The notes: generated from the sequence alone by a model not told the origin. A DNA stretch of 64,000 nucleotides from Telopea speciosissima (GCF_018873765.1 NC_057919.1:36388784-36452783); one strand, 5' to 3'; shown: positions 11,342 to 23,300, counted from the first letter of the stretch. Made by a program: numbers and translations.

Positions 11342-11343
11342 AG

Positions 11344-12648
11344 TGTGAATTCACCTAGAGGGGGGGTGAATAGGTGAAGGTAGGAAATTATAAAAATTAA
11401 TGCGAAAATAAAACAAATTACCAATATAATGACAAGCAATAAATCAAAATGTGACACAAGAGATTTATAGTGGTTCGGCCAATACTTGCCTACATCCACT
11501 CCTTTCACCTTAGAGAGAATTTCACTATAACAACTCTTGAGTGTGAGCAAGAGAACTCGTACAACTCTTGAATAATGAGTAAGAGAACTCAACAATAACT
11601 AATCTTGAGTTAATGAGCAAGAGGACTCAATCTACTCTTGATTTCGAGCAAGAGAACTCAACCTACTTATAATAAGTAAAAATGAATGTACTAAAGGTTT
11701 AGAGTTACCTCAATGTTTAGTAATGATATGCTATCTTTCAATCTTGAACTTTAATGCAAATTGAATGAAAGAAGCTAAGTGAGTGAATGCCTTGAATGAG
11801 TGCTTGAATTCTCACTTGAGAATGACTTATTTTTGGAGGCTCTTAATTATGATTAGCAGTGGTGTTTAGAGCCCTAAACAAGTGGGTATTTATAGGCTAG
11901 ATGGCTTAATATAATTAGGAATCTAAATTAAGATTGGATTTCAAAAGCCATATATAATCCGGTATGTCGGATTACCTAATTTCCATATTGAACAGAGGAA
12001 CAACGGTCAAAATATAATAGCCTAATATTGATCTGGTATGCTGGATAGCTATCCGGTATGCCGGATCAGGGTAAAACAACAGGTAAGATGAATCCAGTAT
12101 GCTGGATTATAATCCAGCGTACTCCGGAGGGCTACTGTGACCAATTTCCTGAGATTCCCATTGATCCGGTATGCCAGATTGGGAACCGGTATGCTGGATT
12201 GGATAAATTCAGGGGAAATAGTCCAATTCCATTAAGGGGTTGGTTTGGGGGGGTTCCAACACTAAATGGTCATATGTCTACGGGGTCAATTTACCTCCTA
12301 AGGACATTCTAAATGGATGTATGCGTGTGTGTGTGCATTACATCATTTGTGATTTTATCATGACAAATACTTGATTACAAAGTCTTCAAAATATCTTCAA
12401 TCTTTGACAAAAAACTCTTTTGTTTAGCCAAGGCCTTTTGTCTTCAAAGTTTGACTCTTTGACTTCCATGTCTTTGGAATCATCTTGAGCAGTATTCTTG
12501 TATGCATTTGTATACGCTCTTGTGTATGCTCCCCCTCATTTGGTGCTATGCTCTCATCTAAACATCTTACACAAATGTTAGTCTAAGAGAGGCTTTATTT
12601 GTTATCATCAAAACATGGCTTGGAGTATATGAGGTGTTTTCCTCAACA
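11344..12648 (-). repeat. Copia-1 5' LTR
   Basis: 1305 bp, paired with 3223-4546. One inverted-repeat motif present in the 3' LTR near 3845 is missing here, which accounts for part of the length difference. It abuts the CCAAG duplication and then the gypsy-A RNase H coding sequence. Confidence 0.93.
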
Positions 12649-12653
12649 CCAAG

Positions 12654-14580
12654 GATGCGATGGATAAGGTCTGGGACTTCTGACTAAGAGCATCCGCCAC
12701 AACGTTTGCCTTACCTGGATGGTAATGGATGGTGCAATCGTAGTCTTTCATAAGTTCCAACCAACGCCTCTGCCTCATGTTGAGTTCCTTCTGAGTAAAG
12801 AAATATTTGAGGCTGTTATGGTCACTATAGATCTCACTCTTCTCTCCATACAGATAGTGTCTCTAGATCTTCAGGGCAAAGACCACAGCCATCGACTCTA
12901 AGTTATGAGTTGGGTAATTCCTCTTATAATCCTTCAGTTGACGAGAAGCATAGGCTACCACTTTTTCATTCTGCATTAAAAAACAGCTGAAGCCCATCTT
13001 TGAAGCATCACAATAAACTACCATCCCTCCGATACCATTTGGAATGGTAAGTATCGGAGCCAAAATCAGTCTTTGTTTCAATTCCTGAAAGTTCTTCTTG
13101 TAGTCATCTGACCACTCGAACTTCACTCCCTTCTGGGTCAGTCGAGTCATAGGAGCAGAGATCTTAGAAAAAATATCGATAAATCTCCTATAATAGCCGG
13201 CTAGACCGAGGAAACTATGAATATCTGCTACATTCTTGGGTGTCTCCCAGTCAACTACTGATTGTACCTTACCAGGGTCAACTTCAATACCCTTCGTAGA
13301 AACCAAATGACCCAGGAAAGCCACTTGCTGTAACCAGAAATCACACTTGCTAAATTTAGCATATAATTGCTTTTCTCTCAAGCGCTGTAGCACAAAGCGA
13401 AGGTGATCAGTATGCTCTTCTTCGCTCTTGGAGTAGACCAGGATGTCGTTAATGAATACAATAACGTACTTATCCAGGTCATCGTGAAACACCCTATTCA
13501 TTAATTCCATAAAAGTTATCGGGGCATTGGTCAGCCCGAAGGACATAACCAGAAACTCATAGTGTCCATATCGCGATCTGAACGCGGTCTTGCTGATATC
13601 ACTACCTTTGATCTTCAATTGATGATACCTCGAGTGGAGATCAATCTTGCAGAATACCCTTGCGCCTTGCAATTGGTCGAATAGATCATCAATCCTAGAC
13701 AACGGGTACCAATTCTTGATCGTAAGCTTGTTGAGTTCATGGTAGTCAATGCACATACGCATACTACCGTCCTTCTTCTTCACAAACAAAACTGGTGCAT
13801 CCCATGAGGAAACACTTGGTCTGATGAAGCCCTACTTCAATAGATCATTAAGTTGCTCTAGAAGTTCTTTTAATTCTAATGGGGCCATCCTGTATGGGGC
13901 CTTAGACATTGGAGCAGCACCAGGCACCAAGTCAATCATAAATTCTGTCTCCCGATCCGGTGGTAACCGTGTGAGGTCTTTTGGAAAGACATCAGAAAAA
14001 TCTCTTATGACACTTATCCCTTCCATAGGTGTAATCTTGGCTTCAGTATCCAACATGGAGGCTAAGTAACACTGGCATCCTTGTTCTAAGAGCTTCTGAA
14101 CTTGGAGAGCCGAAATGATTGTCTTTTTAGGCTTTTTACTTTTGTTACCCTTGAACACAAATTCATTGCCTTCTCCTGACCTGAAGAGTATCTTCCTCTC
14201 TGCACAGATTAGGCTAGCTCCGTGAGTGGACAACCAATCCATTCCCAAAATGATATCAAAGTCTCTCATATTTAGGATTATCAAACTGGCCTCAAGTCCA
14301 TGGTCGCTCACTCGAACAGGGCAAGAGTTGAAGGCTTGGTCAAGCTCGACCTTACTTCCAGTTGGTGTACAAACTATTAGCTTTTGTTCCATATTGGCCA
14401 ATTCAATCGATAATTTTTGGCAAAGGAAGGTGATATAAAGGAATGTGATGCTCCCGCATCAAATAACACATATGCAGGTAAGGAGCACACAGAAATCATG
14501 TCTGGCAAACACCGAATAGACAAACATGATAAACTCAACATAAAGAATTTTACTAAGGTGGTTAAGTACAATACCTGTGA
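12654..14580 (-). pseudogene. Gypsy-A pol, 5' part: protease, reverse transcriptase, RNase H
   Basis: The protease lies at 14571-14240, with active-site-like LFDAGASHSFI (DTGA expected) and IILGMDWLSTHGA. The linker to RT (FPKDLTRLPPDRETEFMIDLVPGAAP) leads to RT at 13860-13100 ([24 protein letters not shown] is split into parts by eye; [48 protein letters not shown]). The YxDD box reads FINDIL, so one catalytic aspartate is replaced by asparagine. RNase H follows ([13 protein letters not shown], then [18 protein letters not shown]). Its end lies in a shifted frame at 12862-12654 ([20 protein letters not shown]). At 12653 copia-1 interrupts the frame, which resumes at 3217. Tekay/Del-like by integrase and RT flavour. 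Confidence 0.9.
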
Positions 14581-14626
14581 TGACGCCAGGGTCAGACTGG
14601 GCTTCTTTATGAGTGACAGAATAAAC

Positions 14627-15882
14627 TCACCCTTGAGTCTTAGTTGCTGGAGGAGAAATAAGTGGGCGAACAGCAGTCTTAGCTTGGGGCACCTTGGAAG
14701 TCACAACTGGCCATGAACCCGGTGGTCGAGGTTGTGGGCAATCCTTGGCCATATGGCCAGACTCCTTGCAATTGTAACAAACAAAGGTCTGGGTCCCATA
14801 ATAAGGATCAGATGTAGCTTTAGGCACCTGGGCCACATCAGGTCTATGGGACTGAATTGGAGCTATATTGGTGTAGGCCCCTCTCTCCTTTGGAACTTGT
14901 TAGGTCCCCTAGAGTCATGAGATGGCATTGGCCTCTTGCCCGTTTGTATGGCCCTGTAATTCTCCCTCTACTGGTCTTCTATCAACTTGGTGGCTTCGAC
15001 CACTTCTGCATAGGTGGGGTACTTGTGTAGTACCACAAAAGTACTTAAGCTGGCTCTAAGCCCCCTTTCGAACCTTCTCGCTTTCACATCCTCAGTCTTC
15101 AAGTGGGTCAGAGCAAAGTAGAAATACTCCTCAAAGGTCTGTTGATTTTCAAGGACCGACTTGGATCCCTGACTGAGGTTCATGAATTCAATCTCTTTCT
15201 TCTCTAAAAAATTCCTTAGGAAGTAATTCTCGAGAAAGGCTTCTTTAAATTGAGCCCAAGTTGCATTTGGATACTTGGCCTAGAAATGTTCCTTTGAGGA
15301 ATGCCACCATGCATCAGCGTCACCTCAAAGTTGGAAAGTGGCACATCGAATCTTCTCAAGATCACTACATGTTAGTACCTCAAAGATCCTTTCAAGATCC
15401 CGTATCCAGGTAGCCGGGAACATAGAGTCATGGATCAACTTCTAAAAAGTAGGTGGACAGTGCTTTTGGAACTTCTCAGAAAGTTTGGAGGCATCAGCCC
15501 ATTTCGGCACCACATTTCTGACTGGTGAAGCAGCCAGAGCAAGAGGAGTTGGATTTGGAAGCACTTGCACAGTAGGAACTTCAACTGCAGTTGGCCCAGG
15601 AGGAGGAATAATAGGAGTGGTATTGGCTGCGGGATTAGGGACTTCGTGCACTGGAGGTGGCACTCTTGGTCCTTCCCGACCAACAGTCTAAAGCTGGGCA
15701 ATCACATTCTGCATAAAAGTGAACTGCTCATTCTGGGATTCCTGTATTCCCGATGTCCCTAAGAGTGCGGTAACATCCACGTTATAAGTGTTCACCTGAG
15801 GCGGTGTAGGCAAACCTTCCTCGAAAACATCACCGGCATCATCCCTAGGAGGGGAATGATTCCGGTTGCGAGTATTGACCAT
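14627..15882 (-). pseudogene. Gypsy-A gag
   Basis: Starts at 15882 (MVNTRNRNHSPPRDDAGD, the usual opening of Tekay-type gag). A stop near 15688 precedes a proline-rich spacer (15663-15442). The retrotransposon gag domain is broken by several frameshifts between 15420 and 15183, then reads QTFEEYFYFALTHLKTEDVKARRFERGL (quoted here as a landmark: EEYFYFAL, KARRFERGLR) and YPTYAEVVEATKLIEDQ to 14968. A zinc knuckle CYNCKESGHMAKDC (CX2CX4HX4C) lies near 14780. Plus-strand ORFs over this stretch are shadows. Confidence 0.85.
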
Positions 15883-16537
15883 GATTCAGCACTTGATATA
15901 AATAAGATGCCTTACATGTTAGCTCAAAGACAAGGGAATTAAATGCAAGGTAAGGGACCTTAAGGGAAGCAAGCATAAAATTTTATACGAGGTGTGTGTA
16001 CCAACACACAAAAGAAACTAGGGCCCTAAGAATGAGGCTGAGCTAAAAATATAGGCCAATAGCCCTTTAGAACACGGGCGGATCCACGGACGGATCTAAT
16101 CTCCTGAGTCCAATCGTGACTCCGTTCGTAAAAAATTAGATTGAACGAACTAACGGACGGATGTGGAACGTGAGTTCGTTCGTTCATCCGTTCTCAGGGT
16201 GTTCACTGGTCGAGAGGACTGAGCCGAACGAAACTATGAATGGATCCTTGTATTGTGGTACCGTTCATTCGTCCGCTCAATTCAGCAAACGAAAGGTCAA
16301 GGTTTTTATACTCAGCGGATTCACTGGGGGATTCACGATAGTGAGTCTAGTCATGCATCTGCTCGAAAAATTTTAATAAGAATACCAACCGCGCGTTTCA
16401 GTTTCATTTTGGCTTGGCTAGGGAAGGCGGAGACACAGAGCAAGTGAAGCCCAAACTTCGTCCGCTCGAAATTTCCAGCACTAAAATCGTGGATTTGGAC
16501 TCCTTCAACTTCAAATCCAACCCCCCGTCACTTCAAG
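15883..16537. other. Non-coding: gag leader and LTR-like fragment
   Basis: No gene. Between 16065 and 16330 short phrases (GGGCGGAT, ATGTGGAACGTGAG, TCATCCG) recall 29830-30110 of the gypsy-type LTR at 18931-31352, in the same order and orientation. It may be a diverged LTR fragment of that group. The 3' part (about 16440-16537) would be the untranslated first exon of the plus-strand ORF, ending at a good donor (CAAG|GTATGAG). Confidence 0.35.
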
Positions 16538-17241
16538 GTATGAGATTCCTTTCCCATTTTGGTTCCCGTGAGTTGATTTTTTTTTCTTCTTCTAGGTTTT
16601 TAACTAGATTTTCTTCCCCTTTTTCCTTGATATTGGGTTTTATTGTTTGAGCGATGTTGAAATCTTGTTTTTCTTGTTTCTTTAAGTTCCAAATCTAATT
16701 GTAATCATGTTTAAACATGTAACACCCATCGATTGGGCTAGGGTTAGTCAAACCCTTGCCAAAACCGAAAATCTCCCACTGTTTTGGTGATTTAGTCTTA
16801 TGACATGAAATGTATTGCTTATTCTCCCCACCTTACATGAGTTTGTTGACATTTTTTAGTGTACTATCTCTTGTTTGGCATCATTGTTAATGTCTCTATG
16901 GAAATTTAAAGAAATTCCCAATCCTTGGCATTTTATAAGGAGATTTATTATTAGTCTTGGGTATATATGTTACTTCCCTATTAATTTCCTTTACAAGGAT
17001 GTTGCTTTAATGATTTGTGTTTGATCCATTTTATTATATTAGTTCCACAGAGGGTTTATTGAAATTTTCTCTCTCGAATCTGGGTTTCAAGAGAATTATT
17101 TTCATAACAATTCCCTTTTACTGTCCTAATGATTATGGATCAATGGTTTGTTATATTTTTGTTTTAAATTCTTATATTTTGTCAACATTGGAGTGATTAA
17201 ACACTCACATTGTCTCCTTTGTTTTCATTTGGTGTGTGTAG
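16538..17241 (+). other. Probable 5'-UTR intron of the antisense ORF
   Basis: 704 bp. Donor AAG|GTATGAG at 16538; acceptor after a T-rich stretch, GGTGTGTGTAG|GTCAC, at 17241, 18 bp before the ATG. The segment is AT/T-rich (T-runs at 16580-16640 and 17010-17230) relative to both flanks, as plant introns are. Inferred from sequence only; no transcript evidence. Confidence 0.5.
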
Positions 17242-17259
17242 GTCACTTAAGGTAAAAAG

Positions 17260-18464
17260 ATGGCTCCTAAAACCAGGGGAAGCAGGGCTCCTACAACGGC
17301 AGCAGCACTAGCACCGGCTCCAGCCCCAGCCCCAGCCCCAATCCGCTTTGATGCTAATTTCTTTGTGTCAGCAGAGATGGAGGACCTATATACTATAAAG
17401 TTTCACCGCAGAAAGATTAAGGTGGGGAGAGATGTCATAGTAGAGGAGTTGGTTGCCTTCAAAGTGGGGCCAAGATTCGAGTATGTGGGGTGGTTTAACA
17501 TGCTAGCCTTGCCCAGGTACTACTACCCCAAACTAATTGGGCATTTCTACTCTAATATGACGGCCATTCAGGAGGATGCAGGGAGGCTTCGAATTAATTC
17601 CTTTGTGAAGGGAGTCAGAATTTCATTCAATGAGATTGAGTTGGGAGTCATTCTAGAGATTAGTTCTATTGGGAACCGGGTGTACCATCCACCTGGGAGG
17701 GACCCTTTGACTTGCATGTCCAAGGCAGAGTACAATACAACACCATGACCAATGACAGGCAAGAATACCGGGCAAATATGACTGCTTTTGGCAATTCTCA
17801 GTGGATTTTGACTATGATCGCCAAGTCCAACCTGGTTCCTGTCAAGGGGCACAACATTGAGCCTTGCCTCATATCTACTACTCTGGGGTACTGTTTGCAT
17901 CAGGGTGTCCAAGTGAGTCTGCCCTTTGTCATAGTCAAGCATATGGAGCAAGTCTTATTCAAATCCAGAATAGAGAAAACCCTGCCCTATGGGAGGCTTC
18001 TCACCCGCATCTTTGAGCATTTTCAGGCTAACCTGGGGGATGAGCTACCTTGTGGGAGCTACAAGGAACCATTTGGGAGAAATTCTCTAGCCCGCATGCA
18101 GATCAGAGGCAACACATACAGTGATGGGGAGTCAGTGGTCCCAGAGGGTGGTGGAGATGTGGGTGCAAAGGCAAGTGATGATGATGAAGAGGGAGGGATT
18201 CCAGTGCAGTCTATTGCTGGAGCTTCCAGTTCTGGAACTTCAGATATGGGTGCTGTTTTGGATGCCCTGGGCCAGCTGAACACCAACATGGCCAGGCTCA
18301 ATTCAGATATGCTTGAGGGTTTTGCAAGTGTCCATGGACAGTTTGCCTCATACAACCATCGCTTCGAAAGGATGGAGAAGGACATTCATGACATTAATGC
18401 ATATCTGTATTACGAGGGCAATGATGAAGAGGACGAGAGCAGTGATGAGGAGACGGGGGACTAG
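17260..18464 (+). pseudogene. Plus-strand ORF with plant-transposon-protein-like domain, antisense to gypsy sequences
   Basis: ATG at 17260 (MAPKTRGSRAPTTAA), then an Ala-Pro repeat. First block: EELVAFKVGPRFEYVGW, YPKLIGHFYSNM, LRINSFVKGVRISFNEIEL. A one-base shift at about 17735 moves the frame. Second block: SNLVPVKGHNIEPCL, LPYGRLLTRIFEHFQANL. Then comes an acidic Ser/Glu linker, a helical heptad-like tail (LDALGQLNTNMARLNSDML, about 18255-18320) and an acidic end (EEDESSDEETGD) at 18464. The two blocks, their spacing and the tail match the third ORF of copia-1 and copia-2 by eye. No gag or pol motifs. It sits between gypsy gag and a gypsy primer-binding site, both of the opposite strand. 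Function unknown; apart from the one frameshift it is well preserved. Confidence 0.7.
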
Positions 18465-18915
18465 GCCCCAAGTCTATTGGAGTTATGTTACAGTGTCTTT
18501 CTTTTGGGTGTTAATTTGGATGGTGTCGGAAAAACAATACTTTATGTTTAACTTTTCTTGGTCTTTCCTTCTTTTTTTTTTTTTTTTGAACAAGTAATTA
18601 TGGTTCTGCTGGTCGTAATTTTTGGAACTTTCTTTATGGGTTTGTGTGTGGCTTGCTTGCCTCCACAGGAGGTTAAGAGGTATAACAACTGGTTGTCTAT
18701 GGAACATATTTGCTATATATATATATATACTAACTCTTTTAAATTCTCATGTTGTCCCTATTATTTGCTATGGTTCTCGGATTCCACCCTAGCTAGTCTT
18801 CTTCCTATGTTCTACACACATTCCGATTATGTCTGTTAAAAGCTTTTAATTTAGACCCTATTATGTAGAGTAAATCAAGAGCCCTTAGCGGACCATGTTT
18901 GGTGCAAAGCATCAC
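18465..18915. other. Non-coding 3' flank of the antisense ORF
   Basis: T-rich with a T16 run near 18572-18587 and a short (TA)n at 18714-18728. No gene motif. Ends at the minus-strand primer-binding site. Confidence 0.5.
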
Positions 18916-18927
18916 GCTCTGATACCA
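18916..18927 (-). other. Primer-binding site next to gypsy LTR-B
   Basis: Minus strand TGGTATCAGAGC, three bases (GCG) from the LTR that begins TGTCATGCCC on the plus strand at 18931. Complementary to initiator tRNA-Met. It shows that LTR-B is a 5' LTR of a minus-strand element whose body lies to the left. Confidence 0.85.
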
Positions 18928-18930
18928 CGC

Positions 18931-20166
18931 TGTCATGCCCTTATCCCAAGCTTATGCCATAAGCACAGTCAAGAGGGTGATTAGGATGACACACGTCACC
19001 CCAATTCCTACCAGGATCAACGACACAATGTCCCAAGCCATAGTCAACAACCAAGGAACACCCAAATGAATACATTTGTGTAAAGAAAGGAATATTCCAT
19101 TAATCATCAGAGATAATAAGAGCTGAAGCAATATTTAAATATAGCAGTTATAATATGTTCAGCTGGCTAAGTGATACAGTAATAGTTAAAGTTGACCACC
19201 AACTGACCATGACATAACTACTCAGAATATTAGTAAGTTATTACAAAAAGTGTTCATAATGGGCACAAAGCCCCAAAAGAATCAAAAGGTGGGGACAATC
19301 CCCAAACAACATCAGTGCCCATAAGCACAATCATCACAGGGGCAATCATCGCCATGTTCATCTGACATGTACTCAGGCTCCTCTACACCAATACTATCAT
19401 AATCTGCCAGCTGAGCTTCTAGGCCAGCCAGGTAGCCACCATTTACATCAAAATCTAAAAAGTTGTGTACACAGGGGGTTAGCTCTACTGAGCCAGTGAG
19501 GGGAAAGGGGAGTGCACAAACACACAATCACACATAGTCCATGATGCATGTAATGTTAAATATATTTTCCACCTAACAAACAGTCTAAGTCATGGTATAT
19601 GCTACTGTGATAACTTGAGAGACACTGAGGGTCACTTATCCTATCGCTCTAGTGAAACCTTAATTATCACGAGGGAGCCTATGCCGGTAGAAGCCATAGA
19701 CCACCCAATGGCAGACCCTGACAGCCCTCACTACCCCTGACCTGGCCTCTCTCACATCCACAGGCAACAGGTGTTCAGACTATCCAACACATAAACCCCT
19801 GTTGGCAAGGGTCGTAGCATAAGGGAGCATAAATCCTAGCCACAGATATACTACATGCAAGTCCTATCGTCCTGAGAGGTATTTCGGGTGCATCAACGTC
19901 CCATTCCATCTAGTACCCGGATACTAGCACGGCACGGCGCATACAGACTAGGATGGTAAGCAATGATATGATAAGAATTTTGGGGGTTCCAGCACTGGCA
20001 TACCCAACACCGTAACCCAATATGATGAAGTAAAGTAAACGTATCAACATTTCATCCAATTGATCCAACAGGGTTTTATATGTAAAGATGCAACAAGATA
20101 AGAATGAATACAAGCATAAACTATCATGTGATCTATATAATTATATTTTATATACCAAGCCCAAAT
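18931..20166 (-). repeat. Gypsy-type LTR-B, first segment (split by copia-2)
   Basis: Starts TGTCATGCCC next to the primer-binding site and runs into copia-2 at 20166. The continuation is 29643-31352. The total is about 2.9 kb, typical of Tekay/Del-type LTRs, with the usual GGGCATGACA minus-strand end. No credible ORF. A short minus-strand ORF at 19527-19312 (acidic, Cys-rich) has no recognisable family. Confidence 0.75.
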
Positions 20167-21513
20167 TGTGAATTCACCTAGAGGGGGAATGAATAGGTGA
20201 GGATAGCGAAATATGTTAAAATAATGCGGAATAAAAAATTATCTAAGGAAGGCAAGTAAAGCAAACAAGCAACAAAGAAAACACACAAGATTTATAGTGG
20301 TTAGGCCAAGCTTGCCTACGTCCACCCCTCTCACGGTGGAGAGAATTTCACTATGTCAAATCTTGAGTAAGAGCAAGAGGACTCGTACAACTATTGAGAA
20401 ATGAGCAAGAGGACTCAACAACAACTAATCTTGATTATTGAGCAAGATGACTCAACCTACTCTCGATTCCGAGCAAGAGGACTCAAAACAACATATAAAA
20501 TATAAATAAATACTAAGATTAAAGTTACCTCAACCTTAGTGAAGCTTTGCTACCTTTCAAACTATGAAGCTTTATGCAAAATGAGTAAAGGAAGCTAAGT
20601 GAGAATGAATGCCTTGAATGAGTGCTTGAATTCTCACTTGAGATTGACTTATCTTTGGAGGCTCTTAATTATGATTAGCAGTGGTGTTTAGAGCCTTAAA
20701 TAAATGGATATTTATAGGCTAGATGACTTGAATTAATTAGGAATCCAAGTAAGGATCGGATTCCACAAGCCATATATAATCCGGTATGCTGGATGCCAAT
20801 CCGGTATGCCGGATCACCTAATTTTCTTTTTAAACAGAGAAAAAATGGTCAAATTAAACTCAGTAATACATTGATCCGGTATGCTGGATAGCCATTCGGT
20901 ATACCAGATCTGGGTAAAATACAGGTAGACAGGATCCGGTATGCTGGATCCTTATCCAGCGCACTCTGGAGGGCCACTGTGACCATTTTCCTGAGACTCC
21001 CATTAATCTGGTATGCTGGATGGGGATCCGGTATGCCGGATTGGGCATTTTCAGTGGAAATAGTTCAATATTAATAAGGGGTTAGTTTGGGAGGATTCCA
21101 ACACCAAAAAGTCAAATGTCTAAGGGGTCAATTTACCACCTAAGGACATTCTAAATGGATGTATGCGTGCATGTGTGCATTACATCAATTATGACTTAAA
21201 TATTACACATGTTTAATTACAAAGTCTTCAAATCTTCAATCTTCAAAATGCTTATAGCCTTTAGTCTTCAAGGTTTGACTTCCAAGTCTTTGAGATCATC
21301 TTTGAGCAATGTTCTTGTAATGTATACAATCTTGTGTATGCTCTTGTGTATATGCATTTGTAAACGCTCCTCCTCACTTGGTGCTACGCTTCAAATCTAA
21401 ATAACTTAAACACAAGCATTAGTCCAAGGATGGTCTTATTTGTTATCATCAAAACATCTATGTCATTATGGAGATGACTTGGAGTGTATAGGACCATTTG
21501 CATTTTTCTAACA
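20167..21513 (-). repeat. Copia-2 3' LTR
   Basis: 1347 bp, TGTGAATTC...TTTCTAACA on the plus strand. It carries the same array of ATCCGGTATGCCGGAT-like inverted repeats (20778-21045) as copia-1. Confidence 0.92.
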
Positions 21514-21528
21514 ATCTCCCCCTTTTTG
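21514..21528 (-). other. Copia-2 polypurine tract
   Basis: The minus strand AAAAAGGGGGAGAT abuts the 3' LTR, identical to copia-1. The spacer to ORF3 (21529-21715) is non-coding. Confidence 0.85.
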
Positions 21529-21715
21529 ATGATGACAAATTATCCAAGTGAATAAAATAATGGAGCAAATAGCAATGCATAAAACCAAGAACAATTTCAT
21601 CATTAATATCAAAACATGTTGATTACATCAAATAAGCATAATAGTTACATTACAATTTATTCCAAGCCCAATACTTCTCCCCCTTTGTCATTGTCAAAAA
21701 GAGGGGCATTATACA

Positions 21716-22959
21716 TCATGCATTAGGATCAAAGGGTGGAAGAGGTGGAATAGAGCTTGAGGCACCAAGAAATGGTGGTTTAACTCCTTGAGGGGTGATC
21801 CCTTAAGGAGTAGATCCCGGTGTGTCAAGAGATAGAAAGCCAAGATTGAGAGAGAGTTGATGCACGGCATTGAGAATCTTGTCTTGGTGAACATTTAGAG
21901 AGTCAAAACCGGTCCTCACATCATTGCGAAGAGAAGTAACATCATCTTGAATTCTTTGTTGACCGAATTCAAGTTCTATGATCCGAGTATTTGCTTCGTC
22001 CATGTAACCATCGATGCTAAAGACCCAATCAAGAAGAGAAGGAGGGATTTCTTCATGTGCTTGACGACCCGGTGGAGCATCGTCATCCAAAATCTCATCA
22101 GCTTCCATGAAAACATCGATAGGAGGAGGAATAGCAATGGTGTGGAAGCTATTTCGAGTGATGTGTTGAAAGGTGATGGTGGATTCCTCCTCTCCAGTAA
22201 GATCAATACTAAAGGCTCGAAAGAGACGAGTGAGAAGCAGCCCATATGGAAGATTAGTGTTCCTTTGTGGGTGAGCACACGATTCTATATATCGTAATGA
22301 AATATGGAAGACAAGTGGTGTATTGGTATAAACACGAAAGTGAGATAGCTTAAGGGTGAGGCACTTATTTCGATCACCTCCCAGGAATATAATTGTGTTG
22401 AATAATATAGGAAATGACATGAGGATGAGCAAGTCTACATACCACGTTCTGCCGAGGATCATATTGCTTCAAGATGGAGTAAACTTCTTCATGGTTTATG
22501 AAGTCTCTAAAAATAGTAGTTTTTTGGAGTCCAAAAGATACATGGTCCATCGCAAGAAAGTCCAAGATGGCAAGCAAAATCGGCAATGGAAAGCTCTATG
22601 TGAACACTCTTCACATAAGAGTGGAGTTTCAATGATTCATTTGCCCTACTGAAATAAAGATTTGCATAAAAATATTTGACAAGATGAGGATAGCAAGGTT
22701 CTGCCATGCTGAGAAGGGGTTCCCAACCAATATCTTTGAACCTTTCTTCAAGTCTAATACTATTGAAAGAAAAGATATCAACTTCACGGTCTTCCTCGAT
22801 TTTTTGGGTGAGATAGAGGGGCCAACTAGCACGACAATCAGGAGAGCGAAAGAGACGATCTTCTCCTGGAGCATAAGGTTGCCTTGAGGAGCTTCTGGTT
22901 CTTCCCCTTTTGGAAGGTTGTTGTCTTTCGGGCACAACATCATTGCCTTTTCTACTCAT
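21716..22959 (-). pseudogene. Copia-2 third ORF (env position), plant-transposon-protein-like
   Basis: The better-preserved copy. Start at 22959 (MSRKGNDVVPERQQ), then a basic, Ser-rich segment (KRGRTRSSSRQ), possibly a nuclear signal. First block: RLEERFKDIGWEPLL, LVKYFYANLYF, LKLHSYVKSVHIELSI, then DGPCIFWTPKN. Frameshifts at about 22510-22460 and 22375. Second block: GGDRNKCLTLKLSHF and NLPYGLLLTRLFRAFSIDL. Helix-rich tail: DEANTRIIELEFGQQRI, SLRNDVRTGFDSLNVHQ. A CAA-to-TAA change at 21803 stops it early relative to copia-1; the homologous end is near 21716. Intact, it would be about 410 residues. No signal peptide or membrane helix. Function unknown. Confidence 0.77.
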
Positions 22960-22977
22960 ATTTGAAAGAGAGGTTTG

Positions 22978-22980
<3 letters not shown>

Positions 22981-23016
<36 letters not shown>
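22981..23016. repeat. (GA)n microsatellite upstream of copia-2 ORF3
   Basis: 18 GA units, at the position equivalent to the copia-1 tract. The rest of 22960-23300 is non-coding spacer with degenerate GGTATACCATTT and GATCCGGTATACC motifs near 23150-23265. Confidence 0.9.
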
Positions 23017-23020
<4 letters not shown>

Positions 23021-23300
23021 TTAAGTATCAAGATAGAATGAGACTAGAGAGTGAAGGTGGAGTGAACAGTGATCCAGAAAATGACAAGATGAGAGTTTTA
23101 TATAGGCTTGAAATCAAATGTAACAGCTATAAAATGATCAGAAAAATAATGATCCTGTACCGATTGATGATCCGGTATACCATTTCAAGCAATAACGGTA
23201 AAAAACTACCAGATATGCTAATCTGGTATACCATTTTGTGATCTGGTATACCGTTTCAAGCAAAAACAGTGAGAACAACAATTTTGAAAATCATTTTCAA

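Larger units (their letters stand above)
3223..12648 (-). mobile_element. Copia-1: complete Sirevirus-like Ty1/copia retrotransposon with an extra ORF, inserted in gypsy-A pol
   Basis: The element is bounded by LTRs that run TGTGAATTC...CTCAACA on the plus strand. It is flanked by a perfect 5-bp target duplication, CCAAG (3218-3222 and 12649-12653). Transcription is on the minus strand: 5' LTR 12648-11344, primer-binding site, gag, protease, integrase, RT/RNase H, a third ORF, polypurine tract, 3' LTR 4546-3223. The copia domain order (integrase before RT), the large acidic zinc-knuckle gag and RT motifs such as [17 protein letters not shown] point to the SIRE/Maximus (Sirevirus) group; this lineage call is from memory of the family. 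All ORFs carry stops or frameshifts, so it is not autonomous now. Confidence 0.93.

Noticed and set aside
12863..13789. Endogenous pararetrovirus (caulimovirid) RT
   Set aside because: All RT copies sit with integrase and LTRs and have Ty1 or Ty3 domain orders; no movement or coat protein motifs seen.
15435..15762. Several overlapping plus- and minus-strand ORFs
   Set aside because: Shadows of the proline-rich gypsy-A gag segment.
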